From CAYQFQ01 sp964416925 (GTDB lineage Bacteria > Patescibacteriota > Minisyncoccia > Phycocordibacterales > GWA1-40-21), in NCBI GenBank assembly GCA_964416925.1, contig CAYQFQ010000004.1, positions 1-44,063 of the forward strand: DNA of 44,063 bases. Direction: 5' to 3'. Positions 15,735 through 23,357 of this stretch are shown piece after piece. Numbering within the stretch: the stretch's first letter is position 1; every line of letters begins with the position of its first letter. A program made the position numbers and the translations under genes. The notes under the pieces are model-generated. The model was given only the letters and a program-made list of their open reading frames with translations, was not told the DNA's origin and did not search any database.

Positions 15735-16208
15735 TTATTTATTTTTTATAAGCTCCTTAAGTTCAGCAATTTCCTTTCTGAGAGCTTCAATATCAACACC
15801 AACAGCACAGATATTTTCACCAGTAGTTTTTATTTCTCTAACTTGAGATATTATCTCACTCTCTTCCTGTTTCATCTCTTCAAAAGCCTTTTCAAATTCT
15901 TTTCTATCCTTCTTTATTCCAGAAATTATTACTGAATCACTTATGAAAAGAGATACATAAAGACCTGTGATCAAAAGCAACCCTGTACCCACGATGATTG
16001 AAATCAAGTTTGACCAAAAACCTTCCATTGGAAGATTCATGTATTCTAACAACAAAAAATCCGTCATCTGCCAAATTCCTCTCCAGAATTCAACTATAGC
16101 AAATCCTCCAACAAGAGCAAAAAATATTGGGTATCTACTAATTCTCATTCTAACCTTATCCTCTAATCTATCAAAATAATTTACCACTGCATTTATTAAT
16201 TTTGTCAT
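15735..16208 (-). CDS. Two-helix membrane protein with a C-terminal coiled coil
   Basis: The protein has 157 residues from the ATG at 16208. A start at 16226 would add six residues, and neither has a clear Shine-Dalgarno. Two membrane helices (about 27-50 and 66-94) are followed by a Lys/Glu-rich coiled coil (about 98-157). I do not recognise the family. It ends immediately before the MYG1-like gene, so the two are co-transcribed. Confidence 0.6.
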   Translation of the reverse strand: MTKLINAVVNYFDRLEDKVRMRISRYPIFFALVGGFAIVEFWRGIWQMTDFLLLEYMNLPMEGFWSNLISIIVGTGLLLITGLYVSLFISDSVIISGIKKDRKEFEKAFEEMKQEESEIISQVREIKTTGENICAVGVDIEALRKEIAELKELIKNK

Positions 16209-16259
16209 ATATTTATTTACTAACATGATACCACGTAAAATAATGTTTTCATATAAGAC

Positions 16260-17744
16260 CTACTTCATCGAAGTAGGAACTTTTAGACCCATATATTTTA
16301 ATATAAAAGACGCAATTTTTGAAAGACCATCTCCCCCAAACTCTACTTTATGGTCTGTAATAATATATGGAACGGGGTTGGTAGTATGAGCTGTGTGTTT
16401 TACGCCTGCTTTTTTATCGAAATATATTTCTGCATTTCCGTGATCTGCAGTTATAAAAAGAGTCACGTTATTTTCTTTAGCTGAATCAATCACCCTCCCA
16501 AGCTCTATGTCCAAAGTCTCTACTGCTTTTATTATTGCAGGACCATTTCCTGTATGTCCCACCATGTCGGCATTCGCAAAATTAACAAAAACAAAATCCG
16601 TACCTTTTTCTAATTCTTCAATAGTCTTATCAGCTATTTCCTTTGCTTTCATCTCTGGAGCAAGATCATGTGTCGCGACATCCTTCCTACTGTTTAGTAA
16701 AATATCTCTTTCCCCCTTGGGAGGTTTTTGATCTCCACCATTCAAAAAATATGTTGCATGCGCGAACTTTTCCGTTTCAGCTATATGAGCTTGGGTTAAG
16801 CCTGCATTAGAAATCTCTTTTGCAATTGTTGTATTTATTTCAATTGGAGGAAAAACAACATCTAATTTCATATCATCGTCATATTGTGTCATGACAGCAT
16901 AAAAGAGATTCATCTTTATTCTTTTTTCAATAATCTTTTTAGAAATCATCCTCGCTCTATCGGCTCTGAAGTTAAAGAAGAATACTCCGTCACCTTTTTC
17001 TATAATTCCATCACGATTTAAAATAGTTGGTTCAAAAAATTCATCTGTCTTGCCTTGTTCATAATATTCCAAAGGAACTTGGCTTGGCTTTTTATTGGAT
17101 ATATTTCCTTCCCCCTTAAAAATAAGATTTAATGCCTTATCCACTCTATCCCAATTACCATCCCTATCCAAAAAATACCTTCCACAAATAGAAACTATTT
17201 TTCCAATACCTATTTTCTTTATTTTATTCTCAAGATCTTTTAGATATTTACCCGCGCTCTGTGGTGCTGTGTCTCTTCCGTCTGTAAAGCAGTGAACATA
17301 AACTTCTTTCATTCCTGCCTTTTTTGCTGTTTCCAAAAAAGCACACAGATGATCACTATGACTATGGACACCTCCTGGACTTAGGATTCCCATAACGTGA
17401 AGTTTGCTTTTGTTTTTCTTTACGTGAGAAAATAGATTTTTGAAAACTTTATTTTTTTCGTAGCTTCCAGATTTTATAGCGTCACCAATTCGAACAAGGT
17501 CTGAATAGACTATCTTTCCTGCCCCGATAGTTGTATGTCCGACTTCACTGTTCCCCATTTGCCCAACTGGTAATCCAACTGCAAGCCCACTAGCCTTAAG
17601 AAGACCGTGTGGATATTCCTTCCAAAGTTTATCGAAGTTGAGTTTTTTTGCCTCTTCAATTCCGTTAAACTCTTTTTCTTTTCTGACACCCCAACCGTCG
17701 AGAACGATAAGGGCAACTTTTTTAATTTGATTCTTTACAATCAT
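16260..17744 (-). CDS. gpmI: 2,3-bisphosphoglycerate-independent phosphoglycerate mutase
   Basis: The enzyme interconverts 3- and 2-phosphoglycerate with a Mn-dependent phosphoserine step. The 494-residue alkaline-phosphatase-like protein has LIVLDGWG near the start, the catalytic Ser66 in GQMGNSEVGHTTIG, GGVHSHSDHL, FTDGRDTAPQS, GRYFLDRDGNWDR, NFRADRAR, NFANADMVGHTG and TADHGNAE. All metal-binding motifs are present. Its start lies 5 nt after the eno stop, so it is co-transcribed with eno, which takes its product. Confidence 0.97.
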   Translation of the reverse strand: MIVKNQIKKVALIVLDGWGVRKEKEFNGIEEAKKLNFDKLWKEYPHGLLKASGLAVGLPVGQMGNSEVGHTTIGAGKIVYSDLVRIGDAIKSGSYEKNKVFKNLFSHVKKNKSKLHVMGILSPGGVHSHSDHLCAFLETAKKAGMKEVYVHCFTDGRDTAPQSAGKYLKDLENKIKKIGIGKIVSICGRYFLDRDGNWDRVDKALNLIFKGEGNISNKKPSQVPLEYYEQGKTDEFFEPTILNRDGIIEKGDGVFFFNFRADRARMISKKIIEKRIKMNLFYAVMTQYDDDMKLDVVFPPIEINTTIAKEISNAGLTQAHIAETEKFAHATYFLNGGDQKPPKGERDILLNSRKDVATHDLAPEMKAKEIADKTIEELEKGTDFVFVNFANADMVGHTGNGPAIIKAVETLDIELGRVIDSAKENNVTLFITADHGNAEIYFDKKAGVKHTAHTTNPVPYIITDHKVEFGGDGLSKIASFILKYMGLKVPTSMK

Positions 17745-17749
17745 TTTTA

Positions 17750-19045
17750 TTAACTCACCTTAAAAGCTTTCTTCCCAGGGTATTCTGCCTTTCCTTTCAT
17801 CTCTTCTTCAATTCTAAGTAGTTGATTATACTTACAAACTCTTTCACTTCTACAAAGTGAACCTGTCTTTATCTGTCCTGTTCCAAGACCGACTACCAAG
17901 TCTGCAATAGTGCTATCTTCTGTTTCGCCTGATCTATGAGAAACAACACTTGTGTATCCAGCTTTAGTTGCCATGTTTATAGCATCGATGGTTTCTGAAA
18001 TTGTTCCGATTTGGTTTACTTTTATCAAGATAGAATTTCCAGCTTTTTTATCTATTCCCTCTTGAAGTTTCTTAACATTTGTAACAAACAAATCATCGCC
18101 AACTATCTGCACTTTCTTTCCAAGTTTCTTTGTAAGTAATTGATACCCTGTCCAATCATCTTCAGCCAAACCATCCTCAATTGAAACAATTGGATACTTT
18201 GCAACCAAATTCTCATAGAAGGTTGTCATCTCTTCGCTTGTAAGTTCCTTCTTCTCGCTTGCTAAAATATATTTATTCTTTGTCTTATCGAAAAGTTCAC
18301 TTGATGCACCATCAATCGCGATGGAGATATCTTTTCCAGACTTATATCCCGCAAGTTCAATCGCTTCAATTATAACCTGAATAGCCGATTCGTTGTTGGG
18401 TAAAGATGGAGCATATCCACCCTCATCACCAACAGATACATTAAGATTTCTTCCTTTTAGAATCTTTTTAAGCGCATGGAAAGTTTCTGCACCCATTCTT
18501 AGTGCCTCAGCAAAAGTTTTTGCACCAATTGGCATTATCATAAATTCTTGAAGATCAGTAGAATTTTCAGCATGCTTACCACCGTTTATAATGTTCATCA
18601 TAGGGACAGGCATTCTCATTGGAAATCCTGTTTTGCCAATCTCTTTAAAATATTTATACAAAGGTTTCTCTTGTGATTTAGCAGCTGCGTGTGCAAAAGC
18701 CAAAGAGATGCCAAGTATTGCATTTGCCCCCATATTCCCTTTATTTTCAGTACCGTCAACTTCAATCATCTTATTATCAAGAGTCCGCTGATTCCATTCT
18801 TTTCCAACAAGAGCTTTTCTGAGCGCAGCATTTACATTAGTTACAGCTTTAAGCACACCCTTACCACCATATCTTTTCTTATCACCATCACGAAGTTCAA
18901 TGGCTTCATAACTTCCAGTAGATGCTCCAGATGGAACAGCCGCTCTTCCGAACGATCCATCTGCTAATTCTAAATCAACCTCAACAGTTGGATTACCTCT
19001 TGAGTCTAATATTTCTCTCGCTAATATCTTTGAAATCTTATGCAT
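17750..19045 (-). CDS. eno: Enolase
   Basis: Enolase converts 2-phosphoglycerate to phosphoenolpyruvate. The protein has 431 residues from the ATG at 19045 (MHKISKILAREILDSRGNPTVEVDL), the standard opening. Motifs are SGASTGSYEAIELRDGD, NIINGGKHAENSTDLQEFMIMP, VGDEGGYAP, SIEDGLAEDDW, ILIKVNQIGT and SHRSGETEDSTIADLVVG. Near the C-terminus it reads KTGSLCRSERVCKYNQLLRIEEE with Ser and Val-Cys where most members have Ala-Pro and Thr-Ala. Its leader (about 72 nt) folds into a small stem (accatct/agatggt). Confidence 0.98.
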   Translation of the reverse strand: MHKISKILAREILDSRGNPTVEVDLELADGSFGRAAVPSGASTGSYEAIELRDGDKKRYGGKGVLKAVTNVNAALRKALVGKEWNQRTLDNKMIEVDGTENKGNMGANAILGISLAFAHAAAKSQEKPLYKYFKEIGKTGFPMRMPVPMMNIINGGKHAENSTDLQEFMIMPIGAKTFAEALRMGAETFHALKKILKGRNLNVSVGDEGGYAPSLPNNESAIQVIIEAIELAGYKSGKDISIAIDGASSELFDKTKNKYILASEKKELTSEEMTTFYENLVAKYPIVSIEDGLAEDDWTGYQLLTKKLGKKVQIVGDDLFVTNVKKLQEGIDKKAGNSILIKVNQIGTISETIDAINMATKAGYTSVVSHRSGETEDSTIADLVVGLGTGQIKTGSLCRSERVCKYNQLLRIEEEMKGKAEYPGKKAFKVS

Positions 19046-19122
19046 TTTTTTTAAATTAACTTGTCCGACCATCTTTTCCTAATAGATGGTTTAGGATTAA
19101 ACTTCTAAACTAATATAAAAGC

Positions 19123-19131
19123 ATTCTATCA
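19123..19131 (-). promoter_or_regulatory. Extended -10 promoter of eno-gpmI
   Basis: The minus strand reads TGATAGAAT (TGA then TAGAAT). It gives a leader of about 72 nt. Confidence 0.35.
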
Positions 19132-19191
19132 TAATGGAAACTAAAAAAAGAGATTGGAGCAAATTGCACAATAATTAAAAGAAAAAAGAAA

Positions 19192-19221
19192 TGTCCAACC
19201 CGATTAATGTCGGGTTGGACA
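19192..19221 (-). terminator. Strong terminator of the orphan gene 19234-19830
   Basis: Arms of 12 bp (19192-19203 and 19210-19221) pair perfectly. On the minus strand a T-rich tail (TTTCTTTTTTCTTTT) follows. Confidence 0.9.
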
Positions 19222-19233
19222 TATTCAAAGATA

Positions 19234-19830
19234 CTAAGAATGAAGCACTTTGAGCATCGCCCCATGTAACTCAACAAAACGAGAAAATGTCTCCTTATTT
19301 AGCAGTCCATTTTTAACTAGAAAATTCAGGTGACAAACAGAACATTCGTAAATAGCCTTTCTTCCTTCACGTATGATTTGGCAGTTCTGAGGTCTCTTAT
19401 CTGTAAAAATACGGGCAATTTTTGCTGCCACCTTTCTCAAGCCGACACGTTCATCAATGTCCTCCATACTGAGAATGATATCCGCTTTTTTGTGAGTTTT
19501 CTTTTTCCTTGTAGTCAGGTCAATTGTGACAACGATATTACAATACTCGAAGAATAGATCAACTCCATACCTCCAATCAAGAATTGTGCCTATCGCTACG
19601 TACAGGTTCAAAAACTTCCGATTCCTCCCAAGACGACAAGAAACTAGATGCAAAATCTTCTGACAGATTTTTGTATTCGGGCATCTAGGTCTCCACCCCG
19701 CTGGTTGTTGCCTCTTGGCAAGTTGAATGGCATCAAAAAACGGAACTGTCTCAAACCTTCCTGTCCCTTCTCCTTTTGCGACCCGAGTCACGACTCTTTG
19801 GAAATCATATCCAGTAAGAACGTTTCTCAT
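19234..19830 (-). CDS. Orphan protein, possible nuclease-like core and a CxxC motif
   Basis: The 198-residue protein has no family I recognise for certain. The start ATG at 19830 has AAGGAA five bases ahead. The middle shows GTILDWRYGVDLFFEY (81-96) and then IVVTIDLTTRKKKTHKKAD (99-117). The order Asp85/Asp91, Asp104, Lys109-110 could be a PD-(D/E)XK nuclease core, but this is only a pattern. C163 and C166 form one CxxC without a visible partner. The C-terminus is helical. It is a one-gene unit with its own near-consensus promoter and strong terminator. Its base composition looks GC-richer than its neighbours. Confidence 0.6.
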   Translation of the reverse strand: MRNVLTGYDFQRVVTRVAKGEGTGRFETVPFFDAIQLAKRQQPAGWRPRCPNTKICQKILHLVSCRLGRNRKFLNLYVAIGTILDWRYGVDLFFEYCNIVVTIDLTTRKKKTHKKADIILSMEDIDERVGLRKVAAKIARIFTDKRPQNCQIIREGRKAIYECSVCHLNFLVKNGLLNKETFSRFVELHGAMLKVLHS

Positions 19831-19885
19831 TGAGTTCCTTATGAGTTTTAAAGAACATTAAAAAATAGTTTCCTTCCCCTCATTA

Positions 19886-19913
19886 ATTGTATACCAACGA
19901 CAAAAGAGGTCAA
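19886..19913 (-). promoter_or_regulatory. Promoter of the orphan gene, -35 inside a terminator hairpin
   Basis: On the minus strand TTGACC (19908-19913) and TACAAT (19886-19891) are 16 bp apart. The -35 box is part of the terminator hairpin arm that follows the DUF1653 gene. Confidence 0.7.
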
Positions 19914-19927
19914 TCTTTTGACCTCTT
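19904..19927 (-). terminator. Terminator of the DUF1653 gene
   Basis: Arms of 10 bp (19904-19913 and 19918-19927) pair perfectly around a 4-nt loop. On the minus strand TTTTG follows. The stem overlaps the next promoter. Confidence 0.75.
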
Positions 19928-19954
19928 GACCGGACACATTAAATAACTCGGAGA

Positions 19955-20173
19955 CTATTCTTCTTCACGAATCCATTCAAATCTAGGTTTTGTAATACCC
20001 TCAACTTCGACATTCTCTAAAAACATTTTTAAAGGACGGACCCAAAAAGCCCTTTCCTTATATAAGGCTTGATACACTACCAAATCTTCTAGCGTCTCAG
20101 AATGTCTAGCTTGAGCAATAACCTTATACTCATTACCTTTATAGTGTTTATAAATTCCTAGTTTTAGTTTCAT
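19955..20173 (-). CDS. DUF1653 protein
   Basis: The 72-residue protein matches DUF1653 over its whole length: LGIYKHYKGNEYKVIAQARHSETLEDLVVYQALYKE, then FWVRPLKMFLENVEV and a closing PRFEWI. The family is small, beta-rich and SH3-like, and its function is not known. It stands alone between secA and the orphan gene, after a structured intergenic region, and has its own terminator. Confidence 0.92.
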   Translation of the reverse strand: MKLKLGIYKHYKGNEYKVIAQARHSETLEDLVVYQALYKERAFWVRPLKMFLENVEVEGITKPRFEWIREEE

Positions 20174-20219
20174 CTTTTTTTCTTCATGTTCTTTCCCGAT
20201 TCCAACTTAAAGCGAGACT

Positions 20220-20303
20220 TATCTTTTTAAAAACCTTGGTAGAAGCGACGGCGACGGACAGAGAAAATATTTAGCAAAATATTTTCGTGTTTTTTAAAAG
20301 ATA
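20220..20303. other. Structured intergenic element between secA and DUF1653
   Basis: The outer arms (20220-20234 and 20289-20303) pair at 14 of 15 positions. An inner perfect 10-bp hairpin (20263-20272/20277-20286, loop agca) sits inside. The 28 nt between hold a GC-rich gcgacggcgacgg stretch. It could be the terminator of secA combined with an RNA element. I see no gene here. Confidence 0.5.
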
Positions 20304-20316
20304 TGTTGAGCGACCT

Positions 20317-22809
20317 TTATGCCCCATGACACTTCTTGAATTTCTTTCCACTTCCACAATAACAGAGATCATTTCTACCTATTTTTTCATGACTATGATC
20401 ACCACTCTGATGAACAACATTTGAATTATCATCCTTACCTTCAGCGCCAGCCTCTTTCATATACTTCTGAGTTTCTTTTAATTTCTGTTCTTCTTGCACA
20501 AAAGCTCCAGCACCAATATGTGGTAATAAACTAACAACCTGAGCTCTCACAGCTTCTTGCATTTCTCTAAATAATCTTAATCCGTCTTTCTTATACTCTA
20601 CGAGAGGGTCTCTTTGACCATAGGCACGTAGATTTACACTTGAGCGTAGGTAATCCATAATTTCAAGATGATCCACCCAGAACATATCTACAGCTTGAAG
20701 CATTATTATTCTTGCTATTCTATAGAACTCAGCGTCACCGATATTTTTCTTCTTCTCTTCAACTGCTTTTACCACGTCTTCATATCCGAGAATAATTTCA
20801 TCTAATTTTTCCTCAAGATCAGAAATATTTCCAATCAAAACTTTTCTCCTTCTTTCATAGACGGTCTTTCTTTGGAAATTTAGGACGTCATCATAATCAA
20901 GAATATGTTTTCTTGCGTCAAAATTAAATCCTTCAATTTTTGTTTGTGCACTTTCAAGAGATCTTGTTATGAAAGAATTTTCTATTGCTTCATCTTCCGG
21001 GATACCAAATCTACCCATCATTTTTTTGACGGCCTCATTTGCAAATATCCTCATGAGTGAGTCCTCCATCGAAACGTAAAACTGAGTGACTCCAGGATCT
21101 CCTTGTCTTCCAGCTCTTCCTCGTAGCTGGTTATCTATTCTTCTTGCTTCATGTCTTTCAGTACCCATAACGCAAAGTCCACCGAGTGTTTTTACTTTCT
21201 CATATGAATCCTTATCAAAAGGTGTGCCGCCGAGCTTAATATCAACTCCTCTACCAGCCATGTTTGTTGCAACAGTAACAGCACCAAGCTTTCCTGCTTG
21301 TGCAACGATTTCTCCTTCCTTCTCGTGATTCTTTGCATTCAAGATGCAGTGCGGAACACCTTCCCTCTTTAGATATTCTGACAACTGTTCATTTTTTTCA
21401 ATTGACACAGTACCAATAAGTACGGGCTGACCAGTGGCATTTAATTTCTTTACGTCTCTTGCTAAAGCTTTTAATTTTCCGTGTTCGGTTTGGAATATCA
21501 AGTCATTTAAATCACGTCTTGCGACCGATTTATTCGTAGGTACAAGCAATGTATCCATATGATACACCTTCAAAAATTCTTCAGCAGAAGTAAGAGCTGT
21601 TCCTGTCATACCAGAAAGTTTATTATACATTCTGAAATAGTTTTGGAATGTAATGGATGCAAAAGTTCTTGATTCTTTCTGAACCTTAACTCCTTCTTTA
21701 GATTCTATTGCTTGATGTAAACCTTCTGACCATCTTCTGCCTGGCTGAAGTCTTCCGGTAAATTCATCAACAATTATTATCTCTCCTTCTTTAACAACGT
21801 AATCTTTGTTCAATTCAAAAAGCGCTTTTGCTCTCGTAGCAGTTTCTAGATGATGGACATATTTTATACCTCCGTCCGTATATATATTTTCAACTCCAAG
21901 TATTTTTTCAGCTTTATTTATTCCTGCATCAGTGAGCTGAATCGCTTTCATCTTTTCATCTACAGTAAAATCAACATCTTTAACGAAGTTTCTGACAATC
22001 TTCGTAAAAACGTCATAAAGATTTTCTGATTCTTGTGTCGGTGCGGAAATTATAAGAGGGGTTCTTGCCTCATCAATCAAAATTGAGTCAACTTCATCAA
22101 CGATAGCAAAGTGATAATCTCTCTGTCTCAACTTTTCAGTCTCGTATTCAATATTGTCACGAAGATAATCAAAACCGTACTCATTGTTTGTTCCATAAGT
22201 TATATCTGCCAAATATGCCTCTTTTCTAGAACAGGGTCTCAAAAATTCATACACAACTTTATAAGATCCGAGCTCGTCTCTTTTTTCGTCTAGAGGGTCT
22301 TGTTCAGATTGGTGTGTCTTATCATAGAGGAAAGATGATTCATGATTGATTACACCGATAGACAATCCTAAGAACGCATAAATCTGTCCCATCCACACGG
22401 CATCTCTTCTTGAAAGATAATCGTTAACAGTAACAATATGTACCCCTTTTCCTTCAAGAGCATTCAGGTATGCAGGAAGAGTTGCAACGAGAGTTTTTCC
22501 TTCACCCGTTCTCATCTCAGCAATGTTTCCTCTGTGCAAAATAATACCGCCCATAAGTTGAACGTCAAAATGTCTCTGCTTAAGAGTTCTCTTAGCAGCT
22601 TCTCTTACGGTAGCAAAAGCCTCAGCCAAAATTGAATCGAGAGCCTCGCCTTTTGAAAGCCTACTTCTAAATTCGTCAGTTTTTGCCCGAACTTCTGCGT
22701 CTGAAAGTTTAGAAAGTGAATCCTCAAAAGCATTGATTTGTTTAACCAACGGCTCTAATGTCTTCATATATCGGCTCTGTCTGTCTCCAAAAATCTTGCT
22801 TAAAAACAT
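20317..22809 (-). CDS. secA: Preprotein translocase ATPase SecA
   Basis: SecA drives unfolded proteins through SecYEG. The protein has 830 residues from the ATG at 22809 (MFLSKIFGDRQSRYMKTLEPL). The longer frame would cross the promoter. Walker A MRTGEGKT is at 99-106, and the DEAD-like DEVDSILIDEARTP follows. NBD2 shows GTVSIEKNEQLSEYLK, ATNMAGRGVDIKLGG and GTERHEARRIDNQLRGRAGRQGDPG. The wing/scaffold has the HVDFW-like MFWVDHLEIMDYLRSSVNLRAYGQRDPLVEYK. A C-terminal zinc SEC-C motif (CYCGSGKKFKKCHG) binds SecB or ribosome. The gene has an extended -10 promoter so close that the mRNA may be leaderless. Confidence 0.98.
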   Translation of the reverse strand: MFLSKIFGDRQSRYMKTLEPLVKQINAFEDSLSKLSDAEVRAKTDEFRSRLSKGEALDSILAEAFATVREAAKRTLKQRHFDVQLMGGIILHRGNIAEMRTGEGKTLVATLPAYLNALEGKGVHIVTVNDYLSRRDAVWMGQIYAFLGLSIGVINHESSFLYDKTHQSEQDPLDEKRDELGSYKVVYEFLRPCSRKEAYLADITYGTNNEYGFDYLRDNIEYETEKLRQRDYHFAIVDEVDSILIDEARTPLIISAPTQESENLYDVFTKIVRNFVKDVDFTVDEKMKAIQLTDAGINKAEKILGVENIYTDGGIKYVHHLETATRAKALFELNKDYVVKEGEIIIVDEFTGRLQPGRRWSEGLHQAIESKEGVKVQKESRTFASITFQNYFRMYNKLSGMTGTALTSAEEFLKVYHMDTLLVPTNKSVARRDLNDLIFQTEHGKLKALARDVKKLNATGQPVLIGTVSIEKNEQLSEYLKREGVPHCILNAKNHEKEGEIVAQAGKLGAVTVATNMAGRGVDIKLGGTPFDKDSYEKVKTLGGLCVMGTERHEARRIDNQLRGRAGRQGDPGVTQFYVSMEDSLMRIFANEAVKKMMGRFGIPEDEAIENSFITRSLESAQTKIEGFNFDARKHILDYDDVLNFQRKTVYERRRKVLIGNISDLEEKLDEIILGYEDVVKAVEEKKKNIGDAEFYRIARIIMLQAVDMFWVDHLEIMDYLRSSVNLRAYGQRDPLVEYKKDGLRLFREMQEAVRAQVVSLLPHIGAGAFVQEEQKLKETQKYMKEAGAEGKDDNSNVVHQSGDHSHEKIGRNDLCYCGSGKKFKKCHGA

Positions 22810-22815
22810 AGGGCT

Positions 22816-22844
22816 ATAATAGCACAAAAAAGAAAACCGCCAAC
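22816..22844 (-). promoter_or_regulatory. Promoter of secA, apparently leaderless
   Basis: The minus strand has TGC then TATTAT (22816-22824) and a possible -35 TTGGCG 16 bp upstream (about 22838-22843) inside the terminator hairpin. The -10 box ends only six bases before the ATG, so the mRNA start would fall at or near the start codon. Confidence 0.5.
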
Positions 22845-22859
22845 CGGCGGTTTTCTTTT
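22828..22859. terminator. Bidirectional terminator upstream of secA
   Basis: Arms of 14 bp (22828-22841 and 22846-22859) pair perfectly around a 4-nt loop, with A- and T-tracts on the two sides. On the minus strand it ends transcription coming from the H1-like gene or an RNA between. Its stem contains the likely secA -35 box. Confidence 0.9.
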
Positions 22860-23041
22860 TAAAGAGAGATATTATTAACGACGTAGAGCGAGGGAGATGA
22901 TAAAGTAATCTTTTTCATCTCCGAGCCGAGGAGTCTAATATAAGGGTGGAATACTTCGTCCCTCTTGGACGAAACAAAAAACAAGACGGTTAGGTCTTGT
23001 TTTTTGTGAATGGAGCAAAGCTCCATCAGTAAACGCCACTT
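22860..23041. other. Hairpin-rich intergenic region, possible small RNA
   Basis: Between the terminator at 22828-22859 and the H1-like gene lie four separate stems: ggagatga/tcatctcc at about 22893-22922, ttcgtcc/ggacgaa at about 22954-22972, the 12-bp terminator hairpin 22976-23005 and tggagc/gctcca at about 23011-23025. I see no open frame. On the minus strand a transcript from about 22970 to 22828 could be an RNA gene, but no convincing promoter is visible. Confidence 0.4.
22976..23005. terminator. Bidirectional terminator after the H1-like gene
   Basis: Arms of 12 bp (22976-22987 and 22994-23005) pair perfectly around ggttag, with six T on either strand. It lies 37 nt after the H1-like stop. 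Confidence 0.9.
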
Positions 23042-23137
23042 CTATTTTCTCTTCTTTGTAGCTTTCTTCTTAGCAACCTTCTTTGTTGCTTTCTTTGCTT
23101 TTTTTGCTACTTTCTTTGCTTTCTTTTTTGCTGCCAT
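23042..23137 (-). CDS. Histone H1-like Lys/Ala-rich peptide (31 residues)
   Basis: The minus strand from the ATG at 23137 encodes 31 residues, about 60% Lys, with Ala, Thr, Val and Arg and a repeating AKK/ATKK pattern ending KKRK, then TAG at 23042. There are no acidic or hydrophobic-core residues. The composition is that of the histone H1 C-terminal tail and of bacterial H1-like proteins (HctB, AlgP), which bind and compact DNA. A strong terminator follows, which supports a real gene. No Shine-Dalgarno is clear. Low-complexity codons could mislead, but the frame is open and start and stop are well placed. Confidence 0.65.
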   Translation of the reverse strand: MAAKKKAKKVAKKAKKATKKVAKKKATKKRK

Positions 23138-23357
23138 TTTAGTTTTTCTAAAATTTTATTTTTAGAAATGAATTAGTTTTTCTAAGCTGAGATATTTTAT
23201 CGACTTACCAAAATATTTTTGGCATAAAACATCTAACACCTATAATTTTATACCAATCAAAAAATAATACAATAGATTTTTAAATTAAAATTAATTATTT
23301 ATCAAAAATAAATAATAAATAAAATAAATTTTATTTTTATATTATATAAATATAAAT
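23138..23357. other. AT-rich intergenic region, no gene seen
   Basis: This 220-nt stretch between murB and the H1-like gene is extremely AT-rich, with runs such as AAATAATAAATAAAATAAATTT. I see no gene or stable hairpin. It would be easily melted DNA and may hold the H1-like gene's promoter. Confidence 0.6.
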
